A stretch of 11,298 nucleotides of DNA from an uncultured Ruminococcus sp. (GTDB lineage: Bacteria; Bacillota_A; Clostridia; Oscillospirales; Ruminococcaceae), in assembly GCA_937880065.1 (NCBI GenBank), contig CALFMA010000281.1, positions 1 to 11,298 of the forward strand, read 5' to 3'. Each line of letters begins with the position of its first letter. Position 1 is the first letter of the stretch. This document shows, piece after piece, positions 5,615-11,298 of the stretch. The translations under genes were made by a program, and so were the position numbers. Below the pieces are notes generated by a model that searched no databases, was not told the DNA's origin, and saw only the letters and a program-made list of their open reading frames with translations.

Positions 5615-5857
5615 ATGATTGAGAAAAAATCCAACAATACAGCACTTGTCGTTGCTTTTTTAGGAATACTTGCAGGCTGGCTGTTTCCGCCATATTTCTA
5701 TGTTCCAATTATTCTTGGCATTATCGCTGTTATCATTACTGCTGCAATGCGGAAAAAATATTTTGTAACACTCCCCCTTTGCCTGTCAATAGCCGCAATT
5801 ATTATGGGAATTTATGATTTTCTTTTAGTTCACACAAATCTGTTCCTGCCAAAATAA
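5615..5857 (+). CDS. Small membrane protein, second tandem paralog
   Basis: This 80-residue hydrophobic protein is the same length as its neighbour at 5253. Shared residues include MIE-K at the start, AGW at 20-22, LP--LS at 53-58 and a C-terminal block with AAIIMGIYDFLLVHTNLFLP. Hydrophobic segments lie at about 9-22, 29-43 and 55-72, with a short basic loop MRKK at 45-48. The ribosome binding site GAAAGAGG and its 6-nt spacing are copied from the first gene. Unlike the first copy it has its own sigma-A promoter and 5' inverted repeat, so it can be expressed independently of the ECF operon. I do not recognise the family; function unknown. Confidence 0.8.
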   Translation: MIEKKSNNTALVVAFLGILAGWLFPPYFYVPIILGIIAVIITAAMRKKYFVTLPLCLSIAAIIMGIYDFLLVHTNLFLPK

Positions 5858-5871
5858 TAGCAATAATTATG

Positions 5872-5900
5872 TTGAAATCCTCAAAATAATATGATATAAT
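5872..5900 (+). promoter_or_regulatory. Sigma-A promoter of the SDR/epimerase gene
   Basis: TTGAAA (5872-5877), a 17-bp spacer and TATAAT (5895-5900), a near copy of the promoter at 5517-5545. Confidence 0.85.
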
Positions 5901-5905
5901 TACAG

Positions 5906-5928
5906 CAGAGGGTGAAATTCATTCTCTG
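5906..5928 (+). promoter_or_regulatory. Inverted repeat at the start of the epimerase transcript
   Basis: The 11-nt arms CAGAGGGTGAA and TTCATTCTCTG, around a single A, pair with two G-T pairs. The repeat begins 5 bp after the -10 box, as in the duplicated copy at 5550-5574. Six A residues follow instead of T residues, so here it cannot be a terminator on the plus strand. An operator or a 5' mRNA hairpin is more likely. Confidence 0.65.
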
Positions 5929-5956
5929 AAAAAAAGAAAATGAGAGGAAAACTACT

Positions 5957-6973
5957 ATGAAAGCACTACTTATCGGCGGAACAGGCACTATAAGTTCCGC
6001 AATCACAAAGCGACTGGCTGAAATCGGCTGGGAAACATATCTCCTTAACCGTGGAAACAGAAACGGCAATGTTCCCGAAAATGTGAAGCTTATCACCGCT
6101 GATATCAACAACGAATCCGAGGCAGCAGCAGTTCTTGATGATATGAAATTCGATGTTGTCTGCGATTTCATCTGCTTCCACCCCGAACAGGCAGAACGTG
6201 ATTTCCGCCTTTTCAACGGCAGAACAAAACAGTTTATTTTCATAAGCTCCGCTTCTGCTTATCATAAGCCTGTATGCGATTACAGAATTACCGAGGGAAC
6301 TACCCTTGCTAATAAATACTGGGAATATTCACGAAATAAAATTGCCATTGAGGAACTCCTTATGAAGCACTACCGTGAGGACGGATTCCCTGTTACTATC
6401 GTCCGCCCAAGCCATACCTATGACGAAAGAAGCGTACCGCTGGGCGTTCACGGAAATAACGGCAGTTATCAGGTAATTAAGCGAATTATGGAGGGTAAGC
6501 CTGTTATTATTCACGGTGACGGCACTTCCCTCTGGACTATCACTCACAATTCCGATTTTGCTGTGGGATTTACAGGACTTATGGGCAATCCTCACGCTAT
6601 CGGTGAGGCATTTCACATCACATCTGATGAATCCGTCACATGGAATCAGATTTATCAGACAATTGCCGATGCACTCGGTGTTGAGCTTAAACCCTATCAC
6701 GTTTCTTCCGACTTCCTTGCAGATGTAAGCGATTACGACTTAACAGGCAGTCTTACAGGTGATAAGGCACAATCCGTTGTATTCGACAATTCCAAGATAA
6801 AACGTGTTGTTCCCGAATTCAAGACAACTGTTCACGTTGAGCAGGGAATCCGCAAAACTGTGGAATACGTACTCTCCCACCCCGAATGTCAGATTGAGGA
6901 CCCCGATTTTGACAGCTGGTGCGATAGAGTTATTGACGCACTTGAAAATGCAAAGAAAATTTTGAATAGCTAA
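5957..6973 (+). CDS. NAD(P)-dependent epimerase/dehydratase-family protein (extended or atypical SDR)
   Basis: The protein is 338 residues. The N-terminal Rossmann fold shows the glycine motif GGTGTI (residues 7-12), and LNRG at 30-33 places Arg32 where NADP-binding members contact the 2'-phosphate. FISSASAY (95-102) is the serine strand, YSRNK (Tyr124-x3-Lys128) the catalytic pair, and RPSHTY (150-155) the following conserved strand. The C-terminal part (about 160-338) would bind the substrate, usually a nucleotide sugar; nothing here fixes which one. The start follows ATGAGAGGAAAA. Its own promoter and 5' inverted repeat derive from the small-protein duplication, and a strong terminator follows. 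It is probably monocistronic. Family confident, substrate unknown. Confidence 0.9.
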   Translation: MKALLIGGTGTISSAITKRLAEIGWETYLLNRGNRNGNVPENVKLITADINNESEAAAVLDDMKFDVVCDFICFHPEQAERDFRLFNGRTKQFIFISSASAYHKPVCDYRITEGTTLANKYWEYSRNKIAIEELLMKHYREDGFPVTIVRPSHTYDERSVPLGVHGNNGSYQVIKRIMEGKPVIIHGDGTSLWTITHNSDFAVGFTGLMGNPHAIGEAFHITSDESVTWNQIYQTIADALGVELKPYHVSSDFLADVSDYDLTGSLTGDKAQSVVFDNSKIKRVVPEFKTTVHVEQGIRKTVEYVLSHPECQIEDPDFDSWCDRVIDALENAKKILNS

Positions 6974-6979
6974 CCCCAA

Positions 6980-7019
6980 ACCTCCCTTGAAGCCAATTCA
7001 AGGGAGGTAATTTTATTTT
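6980..7019 (+). terminator. Terminator between convergent genes
   Basis: A perfect 12-bp stem, ACCTCCCTTGAA (6980-6991) with TTCAAGGGAGGT (6997-7008), has a 5-nt loop and is followed by AATTTTATTTT. It ends the epimerase transcript. On the minus strand the stem lacks a good U-run, so it serves the convergent gene less well. Confidence 0.9.
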
Positions 7020-8605
7020 CTGTTCATCATTTCATCTACGATTTCCTTGAATATCGGGGCGGCACTATCGTTGCCGTAACCGCCATGCTCTGCAAGAACT
7101 GTTACTGCATATCGTGGATTGCTTGCAGGGAAAAATCCCGTAATCCAGCCGTGGCACAACTCCTCGCCGTTTTCATCAAAAATTCCCGTCTGTGCCGTTG
7201 ATGTTTTTGCTCCAGCTCGGACATACTGTGGAGCAGCCTTGGAATTTTCATTGCCGTAAATCGCCCCTATCATCATTTTTCGCAGTTCCCATGCCGTTTC
7301 CTCCGATATTACACGGGAAGAAAGAGCGGATTTTTCATTGCCAACTGTTTCTCCGTCAATGGTAATTCCCCTTATAAGCCGCAGCAAATGAAGTTTTCCG
7401 CCATTGGCAATTGCACAGGTCATCTGATTAATCTGCAAGGGCGTAGCGGTGAGTTTTCCCTGCCCGAATGAAAAATTGGCAAGCTCAGCAGGTACACGCA
7501 ATTCCTCAACAGATGGCAGAACTCCTGCCGATGAAATAATACCCGATGCAAGATGAATTTCCCTGCCAAATCCCATATTATAGGCAAGGGAACGGTATTT
7601 GCTCAGGTCAAGGCATTGACTAAGGCTTATAAAATATGGATTGCAGGAATTTGTCATTGCCTCTTTCATATTCTGTATGCCGTGACCGTTTCTGTTGTGA
7701 CAGCCGAATGTCAGCTCCCCCATTGAAAATTCACCGCCGCAGTTGCTCATAAATCCCGATAAATCCTCGTTTATGCCCTCACAAGCGGTTATAAGCTTAA
7801 AAATTGAACCTACGCTGAACGAGTAAAGACAGCGATTTATCATAGGGCAATTTTCATCTTCAAAGGCGGCTGTAAGGTTATTCATATCATACTGTGGAAA
7901 GCTTGCCATTCCAAGTATATCGCCATTTTTCACATCTGCTACCACAATTGCACCCTTTTCAAGGGAACTGCCTGCTTTCTCGCATATAGCCTGAATTTCG
8001 CTGTCTAAAGTTGTAACAACTCCGCTTTTATCCTTTGTACTCCGCACAACTGATTTTCCGCCGCCTATGAGAATATTTCCGTGACCGTCAGTTGAATATG
8101 TGACGCTGTTTTCCGTGGAGCCTGTGCGGAGAATTTTGTCATAGGCATATTCAAGTCCGCTTACACCTTTTCCGTCGGAAATATAGCCGATTATATGGGG
8201 AGCAGATATTTTTTCACCATATCTTTCGGGAATTTCAAAAAAAGTCAACCCCTCATTTTCATCGCCTTTTCTCACACATTCAAAGGCAAAGGGCTGACCT
8301 TTTTCGTATTCTCTTTCAATATAATCCCTGTCAACTCCCAGTTGTATAAGTTCCTCCAATGAATTTTCAGAGGGAACTGCAACTGCCGCAACTCTTTTTT
8401 CAGTATTGACAAAGGGCTGAAAATTCCTGTCATATATTGTGCCGCCGCTTTCCCCTGCGTGTATGGTTACATAGGCACTATCAGCCGCTGTACGGACATA
8501 TTCACGTTTTTGGGAAAGAGATAAAAAGTTGAGAGATACGCCGAAAAATGCAAAAAAGAAAAATATCGCAAGTATAAGTATTCCGTATTCCCCACGTTTA
8601 CGCAT
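7013..8605 (-). CDS. Class B penicillin-binding protein (transpeptidase, FtsI/PbpA-like)
   Basis: The protein is 530 residues with one N-terminal membrane anchor (about 8-30) and an extracytoplasmic dimerisation domain (about 50-165, including GGTIYDRN). The penicillin-binding transpeptidase domain spans about 195-528. Catalytic motifs are SxxK (Ser267-Ile-Phe-Lys270), SxN (Ser320-Cys-Asn322) and K-T-S (467-469) in AKTSTAQTG. Most relatives have KTG at the last motif, so Ser469 is unusual. The protein cross-links peptidoglycan outside the membrane. The absence of PASTA domains and the compact size suit a PbpA-like or accessory elongation/sporulation enzyme, but the exact subclass is open. The start follows GAGGTGAT. 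It is divergent from the DUF4846 gene; no convincing -35/-10 pair was found for it in the 139-bp gap. Confidence 0.92.
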   Translation of the reverse strand: MRKRGEYGILILAIFFFFAFFGVSLNFLSLSQKREYVRTAADSAYVTIHAGESGGTIYDRNFQPFVNTEKRVAAVAVPSENSLEELIQLGVDRDYIEREYEKGQPFAFECVRKGDENEGLTFFEIPERYGEKISAPHIIGYISDGKGVSGLEYAYDKILRTGSTENSVTYSTDGHGNILIGGGKSVVRSTKDKSGVVTTLDSEIQAICEKAGSSLEKGAIVVADVKNGDILGMASFPQYDMNNLTAAFEDENCPMINRCLYSFSVGSIFKLITACEGINEDLSGFMSNCGGEFSMGELTFGCHNRNGHGIQNMKEAMTNSCNPYFISLSQCLDLSKYRSLAYNMGFGREIHLASGIISSAGVLPSVEELRVPAELANFSFGQGKLTATPLQINQMTCAIANGGKLHLLRLIRGITIDGETVGNEKSALSSRVISEETAWELRKMMIGAIYGNENSKAAPQYVRAGAKTSTAQTGIFDENGEELCHGWITGFFPASNPRYAVTVLAEHGGYGNDSAAPIFKEIVDEMMNRK

Positions 8606-8678
8606 AATATCACCTCAGCCGTATTATCTGCAATTTCTGGGGAATTATTCAGCTTGTGAAGTTAATCTGCATAATCTT

Positions 8679-8697
8679 CAAGTCAACTTTTGACTTG
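8679..8697 (+). promoter_or_regulatory. Inverted repeat over the -35 box in the divergent region, possible operator
   Basis: CAAGTCAA (8679-8686) and TTGACTTG (8690-8697) are perfect 8-bp arms around CTT. The right arm ends inside the TTGACA -35 box of the DUF4846 promoter. A dimeric regulator bound here would compete with sigma and might also affect the divergent PBP gene. Confidence 0.55.
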
Positions 8698-8724
8698 ACA
8701 GGCGGTAAGGATAAATGTTATAAT
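8695..8724 (+). promoter_or_regulatory. Sigma-A promoter of the DUF4846 gene
   Basis: A perfect TTGACA (8695-8700), an 18-bp spacer and a perfect TATAAT (8719-8724). The leader is only about 14 nt. Confidence 0.9.
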
Positions 8725-8744
8725 ATGATTGAAAGGAGCATTAT

Positions 8745-9659
8745 ATGAACAAAAATACAACTACTGCCCCAAAAAGAGGCAAAAAACTCATCATTTTATT
8801 ACTGATTTTGATTATCGCTGTCATTCCCGTTGTCTATATCCGTGTCAATCCAAAATGGACACCTGCGGAGATTACCATAAAACCGTCAAAAACCGATTAT
8901 AAAGTGCAATACGTAAATTCCGAAGGAATGACGCTAAAAAGCCGTATAACTCCCCCCGAAGGCTACAGCAGAGTTCCTGTTGAAAGCGGAAGTTTTGCCG
9001 AATATCTGCGGAATTATCCCCTGCACCCCGACAAAATCCTGCTCCCTGTATACAATGGCGATGTACGGAATACCGACTCCCCTGCAATTTTTGACATAAG
9101 CCTTGGCAATGAGGGCTATCAGCAATGTGCCGACAGCATTATAAGGCTTTACAGCGACTATTTCTACGAAAATCAGCAGTTTGACAAAATTTCCTTTGAA
9201 TTTTCAAACGGCGATGTCTGCAATTATAACCGTTGGCGAAAGGGAAAAAGAATGTTGGCTCTTGGCGATTTTTCCTGTGAAATTCCTGCGGGTTTTCCCG
9301 ATGACAGCGAACAGGGTTACAGAAATTACCTCAAAGCCGTTATGAATTATGCGGGAACTCTCTCACTTATTAACGAGTCAAAGTCTATTTCCACCGATGA
9401 AATACGTGTCGGCGATATTATCTGCGATGAAACCCACGTTGTTCTCATAGTTGATGAGGCGGTCAATGAAAAGGGCGAAAAAGTCTACCTTATCGGGCAA
9501 AGCTTTATCCCTGCCGTTTGCTTTCATATCGTTACAACCACAAACGGTGATGCTGCTACTCCTTGGTTTACACAAGAACAGCTTGCACAGGAATCTTTTA
9601 CAATTGACAGTTTCGGATTTTCTAAAAACAATATCCGCCGTTGGAAAGACGGATTTTAA
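8745..9659 (+). CDS. DUF4846-like membrane-anchored extracytoplasmic protein
   Basis: This 304-residue protein has a basic N-terminus and one membrane helix (about 13-32); the rest faces outward. The segments GSFAEYLRNYPLHPD (82-96), the QQCADSIIRLYSDYFY helix (126-141) and NYNRWRKGKR (160-169) match my recollection of DUF4846, a family without an assigned reaction. Cys128 at a helix start, then VGDI (222-225), His231 in a THVVLIVD strand and Gln252 in IGQS resemble the order of a papain-like NlpC/P60 site, so a cell-wall or amide hydrolase is possible; this is inference. The start follows GAAAGGAGC. It is monocistronic and divergent from a penicillin-binding protein, which fits an envelope role. 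Confidence 0.8.
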   Translation: MNKNTTTAPKRGKKLIILLLILIIAVIPVVYIRVNPKWTPAEITIKPSKTDYKVQYVNSEGMTLKSRITPPEGYSRVPVESGSFAEYLRNYPLHPDKILLPVYNGDVRNTDSPAIFDISLGNEGYQQCADSIIRLYSDYFYENQQFDKISFEFSNGDVCNYNRWRKGKRMLALGDFSCEIPAGFPDDSEQGYRNYLKAVMNYAGTLSLINESKSISTDEIRVGDIICDETHVVLIVDEAVNEKGEKVYLIGQSFIPAVCFHIVTTTNGDAATPWFTQEQLAQESFTIDSFGFSKNNIRRWKDGF

Positions 9660-9680
9660 ACCAAAGCTAAATTTTTCACA

Positions 9681-9720
9681 ACACCACACAGAGTTGATAC
9701 TTTGTGTGGTGTATTTTTTT
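9681..9720 (+). terminator. Strong terminator after the DUF4846 gene
   Basis: The 32-nt hairpin (9681-9712) has 14 paired positions with one G-U. The outer arms are ACACCACACA and TGTGTGGTGT, the loop is four bases, and the T-rich run continues to 9720. Confidence 0.93.
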
Positions 9721-9781
9721 AGCACTAAACGAACTGTGCAGCTACTCAACGTTCCGTTGTATGAAATGAAAAAATAATTGG

Positions 9782-9810
9782 TTGCAAACAACGGAGAATT
9801 GTGATATAAT
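9782..9810 (+). promoter_or_regulatory. Sigma-A promoter of the XRE regulator gene
   Basis: TTGCAA (9782-9787), a 17-bp spacer and TATAAT (9805-9810). The leader is about 65 nt. Confidence 0.85.
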
Positions 9811-9819
9811 AAAATCAAC

Positions 9820-9842
9820 GAGAGATAATCCGGAAATCTCTT
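9820..9842 (+). promoter_or_regulatory. Small inverted repeat in the leader of the XRE gene
   Basis: AGAGAT (9821-9826) and ATCTCT (9836-9841), extendable by one G-T pair, lie just after the predicted start of transcription. It could be a 5' mRNA hairpin or an autoregulatory operator. Confidence 0.4.
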
Positions 9843-9882
9843 TCACAAAAATCAATCACCCGTTGACTTATGAGGTGTAAAA

Positions 9883-10791
9883 ATGGAATTGCAATTCTGT
9901 AAAAATCTATCAAAATACAGAAAATCCTGCGGAATGACACAAGGTCAGCTCGCTGCAAAGCTGAACGTCACTCCACAGGCAGTTTCAAAATGGGAAAACG
10001 GAAGTTTGCCCGATTCGGAGCTTTTGCCTAAAATATCAGGAATATTAGGCGTTTCACTTGATGTTATGTTCGGTATAAAAAATGAAGAACCTAACCTCGA
10101 TCTGGAACAGCTTATTACCGAGAAAATCAGACAAACACCCGAAAAAGAACGTGCGGATTTAATTATGCGGCTATATTATGCGGCTATTTCAGCTTATAAT
10201 GACTATACCCTGTCAGCTGCTAAATATCCCGATCATCTTGAACTTGAAACATATGCAGAGCTTAGAACAGACAACGAATGTTCTATTGCAAGACTTAACG
10301 ACGATTTGAAATATTGTTGTTTTGTGAAGATACCCGAAAATGGTGTGGACTCCTACACCGAGGTAAGCGATAATATGATTTATCTCTTTCACACCCTCGC
10401 CAACAGAGATACAATAAATATTGTTCACTATCTCGGAAGCTGCTACCGTAACAGAATGCAGTCATTGGAGTACATATCCAAACAGGTTGACCTGCCAGTT
10501 GAAAGAGTCAGGAAGATAATGGATAATCTTGACAGACTTGGAATTGTATGGCGTGTATCTGCTGATATAACCGATACTCCCACTATAATTTACGGTTACG
10601 GACATAATACACCTTTGACTTGCTTGCTTATAATAGCAAAATCAATTTCGAGGTATATCAGATTCCACGATTTGTTCATTGATTCGTACTCCCGTGGTCC
10701 TTTCCGTGCGAAATCCGCCGACAAATCAACCCCTGTACCACAGGCGGAATTATGGGATAATAAGAATTCGATTATTTCTGAGGAGGAATAA
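9883..10791 (+). CDS. XRE-family transcriptional regulator with a C-terminal winged-helix segment
   Basis: In this 302-residue protein, residues 7-63 form a Cro/C1-type helix-turn-helix (MTQGQLAAKLNVTPQAVSKWENG, recognition helix about 30-38). Residues 75-170 have no domain I recognise. Residues about 175-245 (HTLANRDTINIVHYLG, then LEYISKQVDLPVERVRKIMDNL and LGIVWRV) look like an ArsR-type winged helix, so one chain may carry two DNA-binding units. The tail to 302 is partly hydrophobic around LTCLLIIAK. The start follows GAGGTG. The next ORF begins 5 bp after the stop and shares its ribosome binding site with the end of this gene, so the transporter was probably the regulated partner. The ligand is unknown. 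Confidence 0.88.
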   Translation: MELQFCKNLSKYRKSCGMTQGQLAAKLNVTPQAVSKWENGSLPDSELLPKISGILGVSLDVMFGIKNEEPNLDLEQLITEKIRQTPEKERADLIMRLYYAAISAYNDYTLSAAKYPDHLELETYAELRTDNECSIARLNDDLKYCCFVKIPENGVDSYTEVSDNMIYLFHTLANRDTINIVHYLGSCYRNRMQSLEYISKQVDLPVERVRKIMDNLDRLGIVWRVSADITDTPTIIYGYGHNTPLTCLLIIAKSISRYIRFHDLFIDSYSRGPFRAKSADKSTPVPQAELWDNKNSIISEEE

Positions 10792-10795
10792 AATT

Positions 10796-11260
10796 ATGAA
10801 TAAAGTAAACATACTTACGCTTTTGCCCGTCTTTTTTGGGTTCTTTATAATGGGATTTGTTGATGTGGTTGGGATTGCCACAGAGTATGTCAAAGTCGAT
10901 TTCAACCTATCGGAGCAAATGTCAGGTTTCTTGCCGTCTATGGTATTTTTGTGGTTCTTTTTATTGGCCATACCATCGGCATCACTTATGAACCGTATTG
11001 GTCGGAAAAACACAGTATTGCTCAGCATGGCCACAACTCTCGTAGGAATGATTATTCCTTTTATAAGTTATAATTATAAGGATATAGAGTGGGGCAAACG
11101 TTTGCAGCGTAAGCTGGAGCACTATAGGATGCCGGCAACGCTATGTAGCGAACATGGATGGGAACGTACTCCTATAAAACCAGTATTCTTTGCCCCGTCA
11201 GATATTCAACCTGGAGGACTAACGGAGGAATTGCAGGAGCGTTTATTACTTATACCGTAA
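10796..11260 (+). pseudogene. Chimeric ORF: sugar MFS transporter N-terminus joined in frame to a TIR-domain fragment
   Basis: The ATG at 10796 follows GAGGAGG, and the frame runs 154 codons to a stop at 11258-11260. Residues 1-94 are the start of a 12-helix sugar MFS transporter (FucP-like): GFFIMGFVDVVGIATEYVK, a second helix, then the loop MNRIGRKN that follows helix 2. A transporter of this kind should continue for about 300 more residues. Instead the frame passes at FISYNY into KDIEWGKRLQRKLEHYRMP, followed by KPVFFAPSDIQPGGLTEELQERL, which is how certain bacterial TIR-domain proteins begin. The TIR part breaks off after about 60 residues, before its expected catalytic region, and ends LLIP-stop. 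Neither protein is complete, so no function is expected. It may be a recombination scar or an assembly error. Confidence 0.8.
11078..11245 (+). other. TIR-domain gene fragment inside the chimeric ORF
   Basis: This interval codes for KDIEWGKRLQ to ELQERL. It fits the first part of a Toll/interleukin-1 receptor fold: the FISY strand just upstream, helix A, and a BB-loop-like PVFFAPSDIQPGGL. In this type the next residues should be close to RxSRxLIVICSP, and they are absent. The stretch looks richer in G+C than the MFS part before it. Recognition rests on motif memory. Confidence 0.65.
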
Positions 11261-11298
11261 TACAGTCAATGCAAAGCCTTGGACCTGCGAAAGCAGTT
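11224..11298 (+). pseudogene. Fragment of a YdcZ/DUF606-type DMT transporter, cut by the window edge
   Basis: In a frame different from the chimeric ORF, 25 open codons run to the window end and read GGIAGAFITYTVIQSMQSLG plus PAKAV. Small residues, one hydrophobic helix and the LGPAKA turn resemble the second half of DMT-superfamily YdcZ/DUF606 transporters. There is no start codon, so only an internal piece is present. It overlaps the end of the TIR fragment by about 20 bp. Confidence 0.5.

Larger units (their letters stand above)
5593..5928 (+). repeat. Tandem duplication, unit 2
   Basis: The unit begins with TACTTTTTGAAAGAGG, which still reads Leu-Phe-Glu-Arg-Gly-stop in the anti-sigma frame. 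It continues with GTTAATTATGAT, the second 80-residue gene, the promoter at 5872-5900 and an inverted repeat ending at 5928. Leader and promoter have diverged less than the coding part, which suggests they are under constraint. Confidence 0.8.

Noticed and set aside
10679..10795. Longer N-terminus for the MFS/TIR ORF
   Set aside because: The extra 39 residues overlap the XRE gene in another frame and are not transporter-like; ATG 10796 has a strong GAGGAGG.
11078..11245. Active TIR anti-phage defence effector
   Set aside because: The TIR segment is cut before its expected catalytic part and has no Thoeris-like partner gene in the window.
1..11298. CRISPR array, prophage or toxin-antitoxin pair
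   Set aside because: No regularly spaced direct repeats, phage structural genes or toxin/antitoxin-sized gene pairs with recognisable motifs were seen on either strand.

Overview
The window looks like chromosomal DNA of a low-GC Gram-positive gut or rumen anaerobe of the Ruminococcaceae/Oscillospiraceae. The grounds are a BspA-type leucine-rich-repeat protein ending in a type I dockerin (a Ruminococcus hallmark), strong TTGACA/TATAAT promoters, AGGAGG-type ribosome binding sites, and Rho-independent terminators closing most units. This assignment is inferred from gene content; no database was searched. The left edge cuts through an insertion sequence and the right edge runs into a chimeric ORF, so the window may be a whole draft contig.

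Left part (1-860): the 5' part of an ISL3-type transposase on the minus strand, with a putative IS end near 572. Next is a minus-strand tRNA-Glu(UUC) unit with its own promoter and terminator and an imperfect acceptor stem. Then (859-2423, minus) comes a secreted LRR-dockerin protein with a near-consensus promoter and a strong terminator.

Centre (2497-6973, plus): a ccdA-tlpA pair for moving reductant across the membrane to an extracytoplasmic thioredoxin; an ECF sigma factor overlapping its zinc-finger anti-sigma gene, preceded by a likely autoregulated ECF promoter; two tandem paralogous 80-residue membrane proteins; and an atypical SDR (NAD(P)-dependent epimerase/dehydratase family). The two small-protein genes belong to a tandem duplication of about 340 bp. 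Each copy carries the tail of the anti-sigma gene, the ribosome binding site, the gene, and a downstream sigma-A promoter with an inverted repeat at the predicted transcription start. The second and third transcription units of this stretch are therefore driven by duplicated promoters.

Right part (7013-11298): a minus-strand class B penicillin-binding protein diverges from a plus-strand DUF4846 lipoprotein-like or membrane-anchored protein, with an inverted repeat on the -35 box of the latter. Then follow an XRE regulator with a second C-terminal winged helix and a composite ORF. The composite ORF starts as a sugar MFS transporter, switches in frame to a TIR-domain sequence, then runs into a YdcZ/DUF606-type transporter in another frame. 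It is either an illegitimate-recombination scar or an assembly chimera.

Most interesting items: the duplicated gene-plus-promoter cassette; the MFS/TIR/DMT mosaic; the inverted repeat that could mask the transposase start; the odd tRNA-Glu acceptor; and Cys/His/Gln positions in the DUF4846 protein that suggest an NlpC/P60-like cysteine hydrolase.
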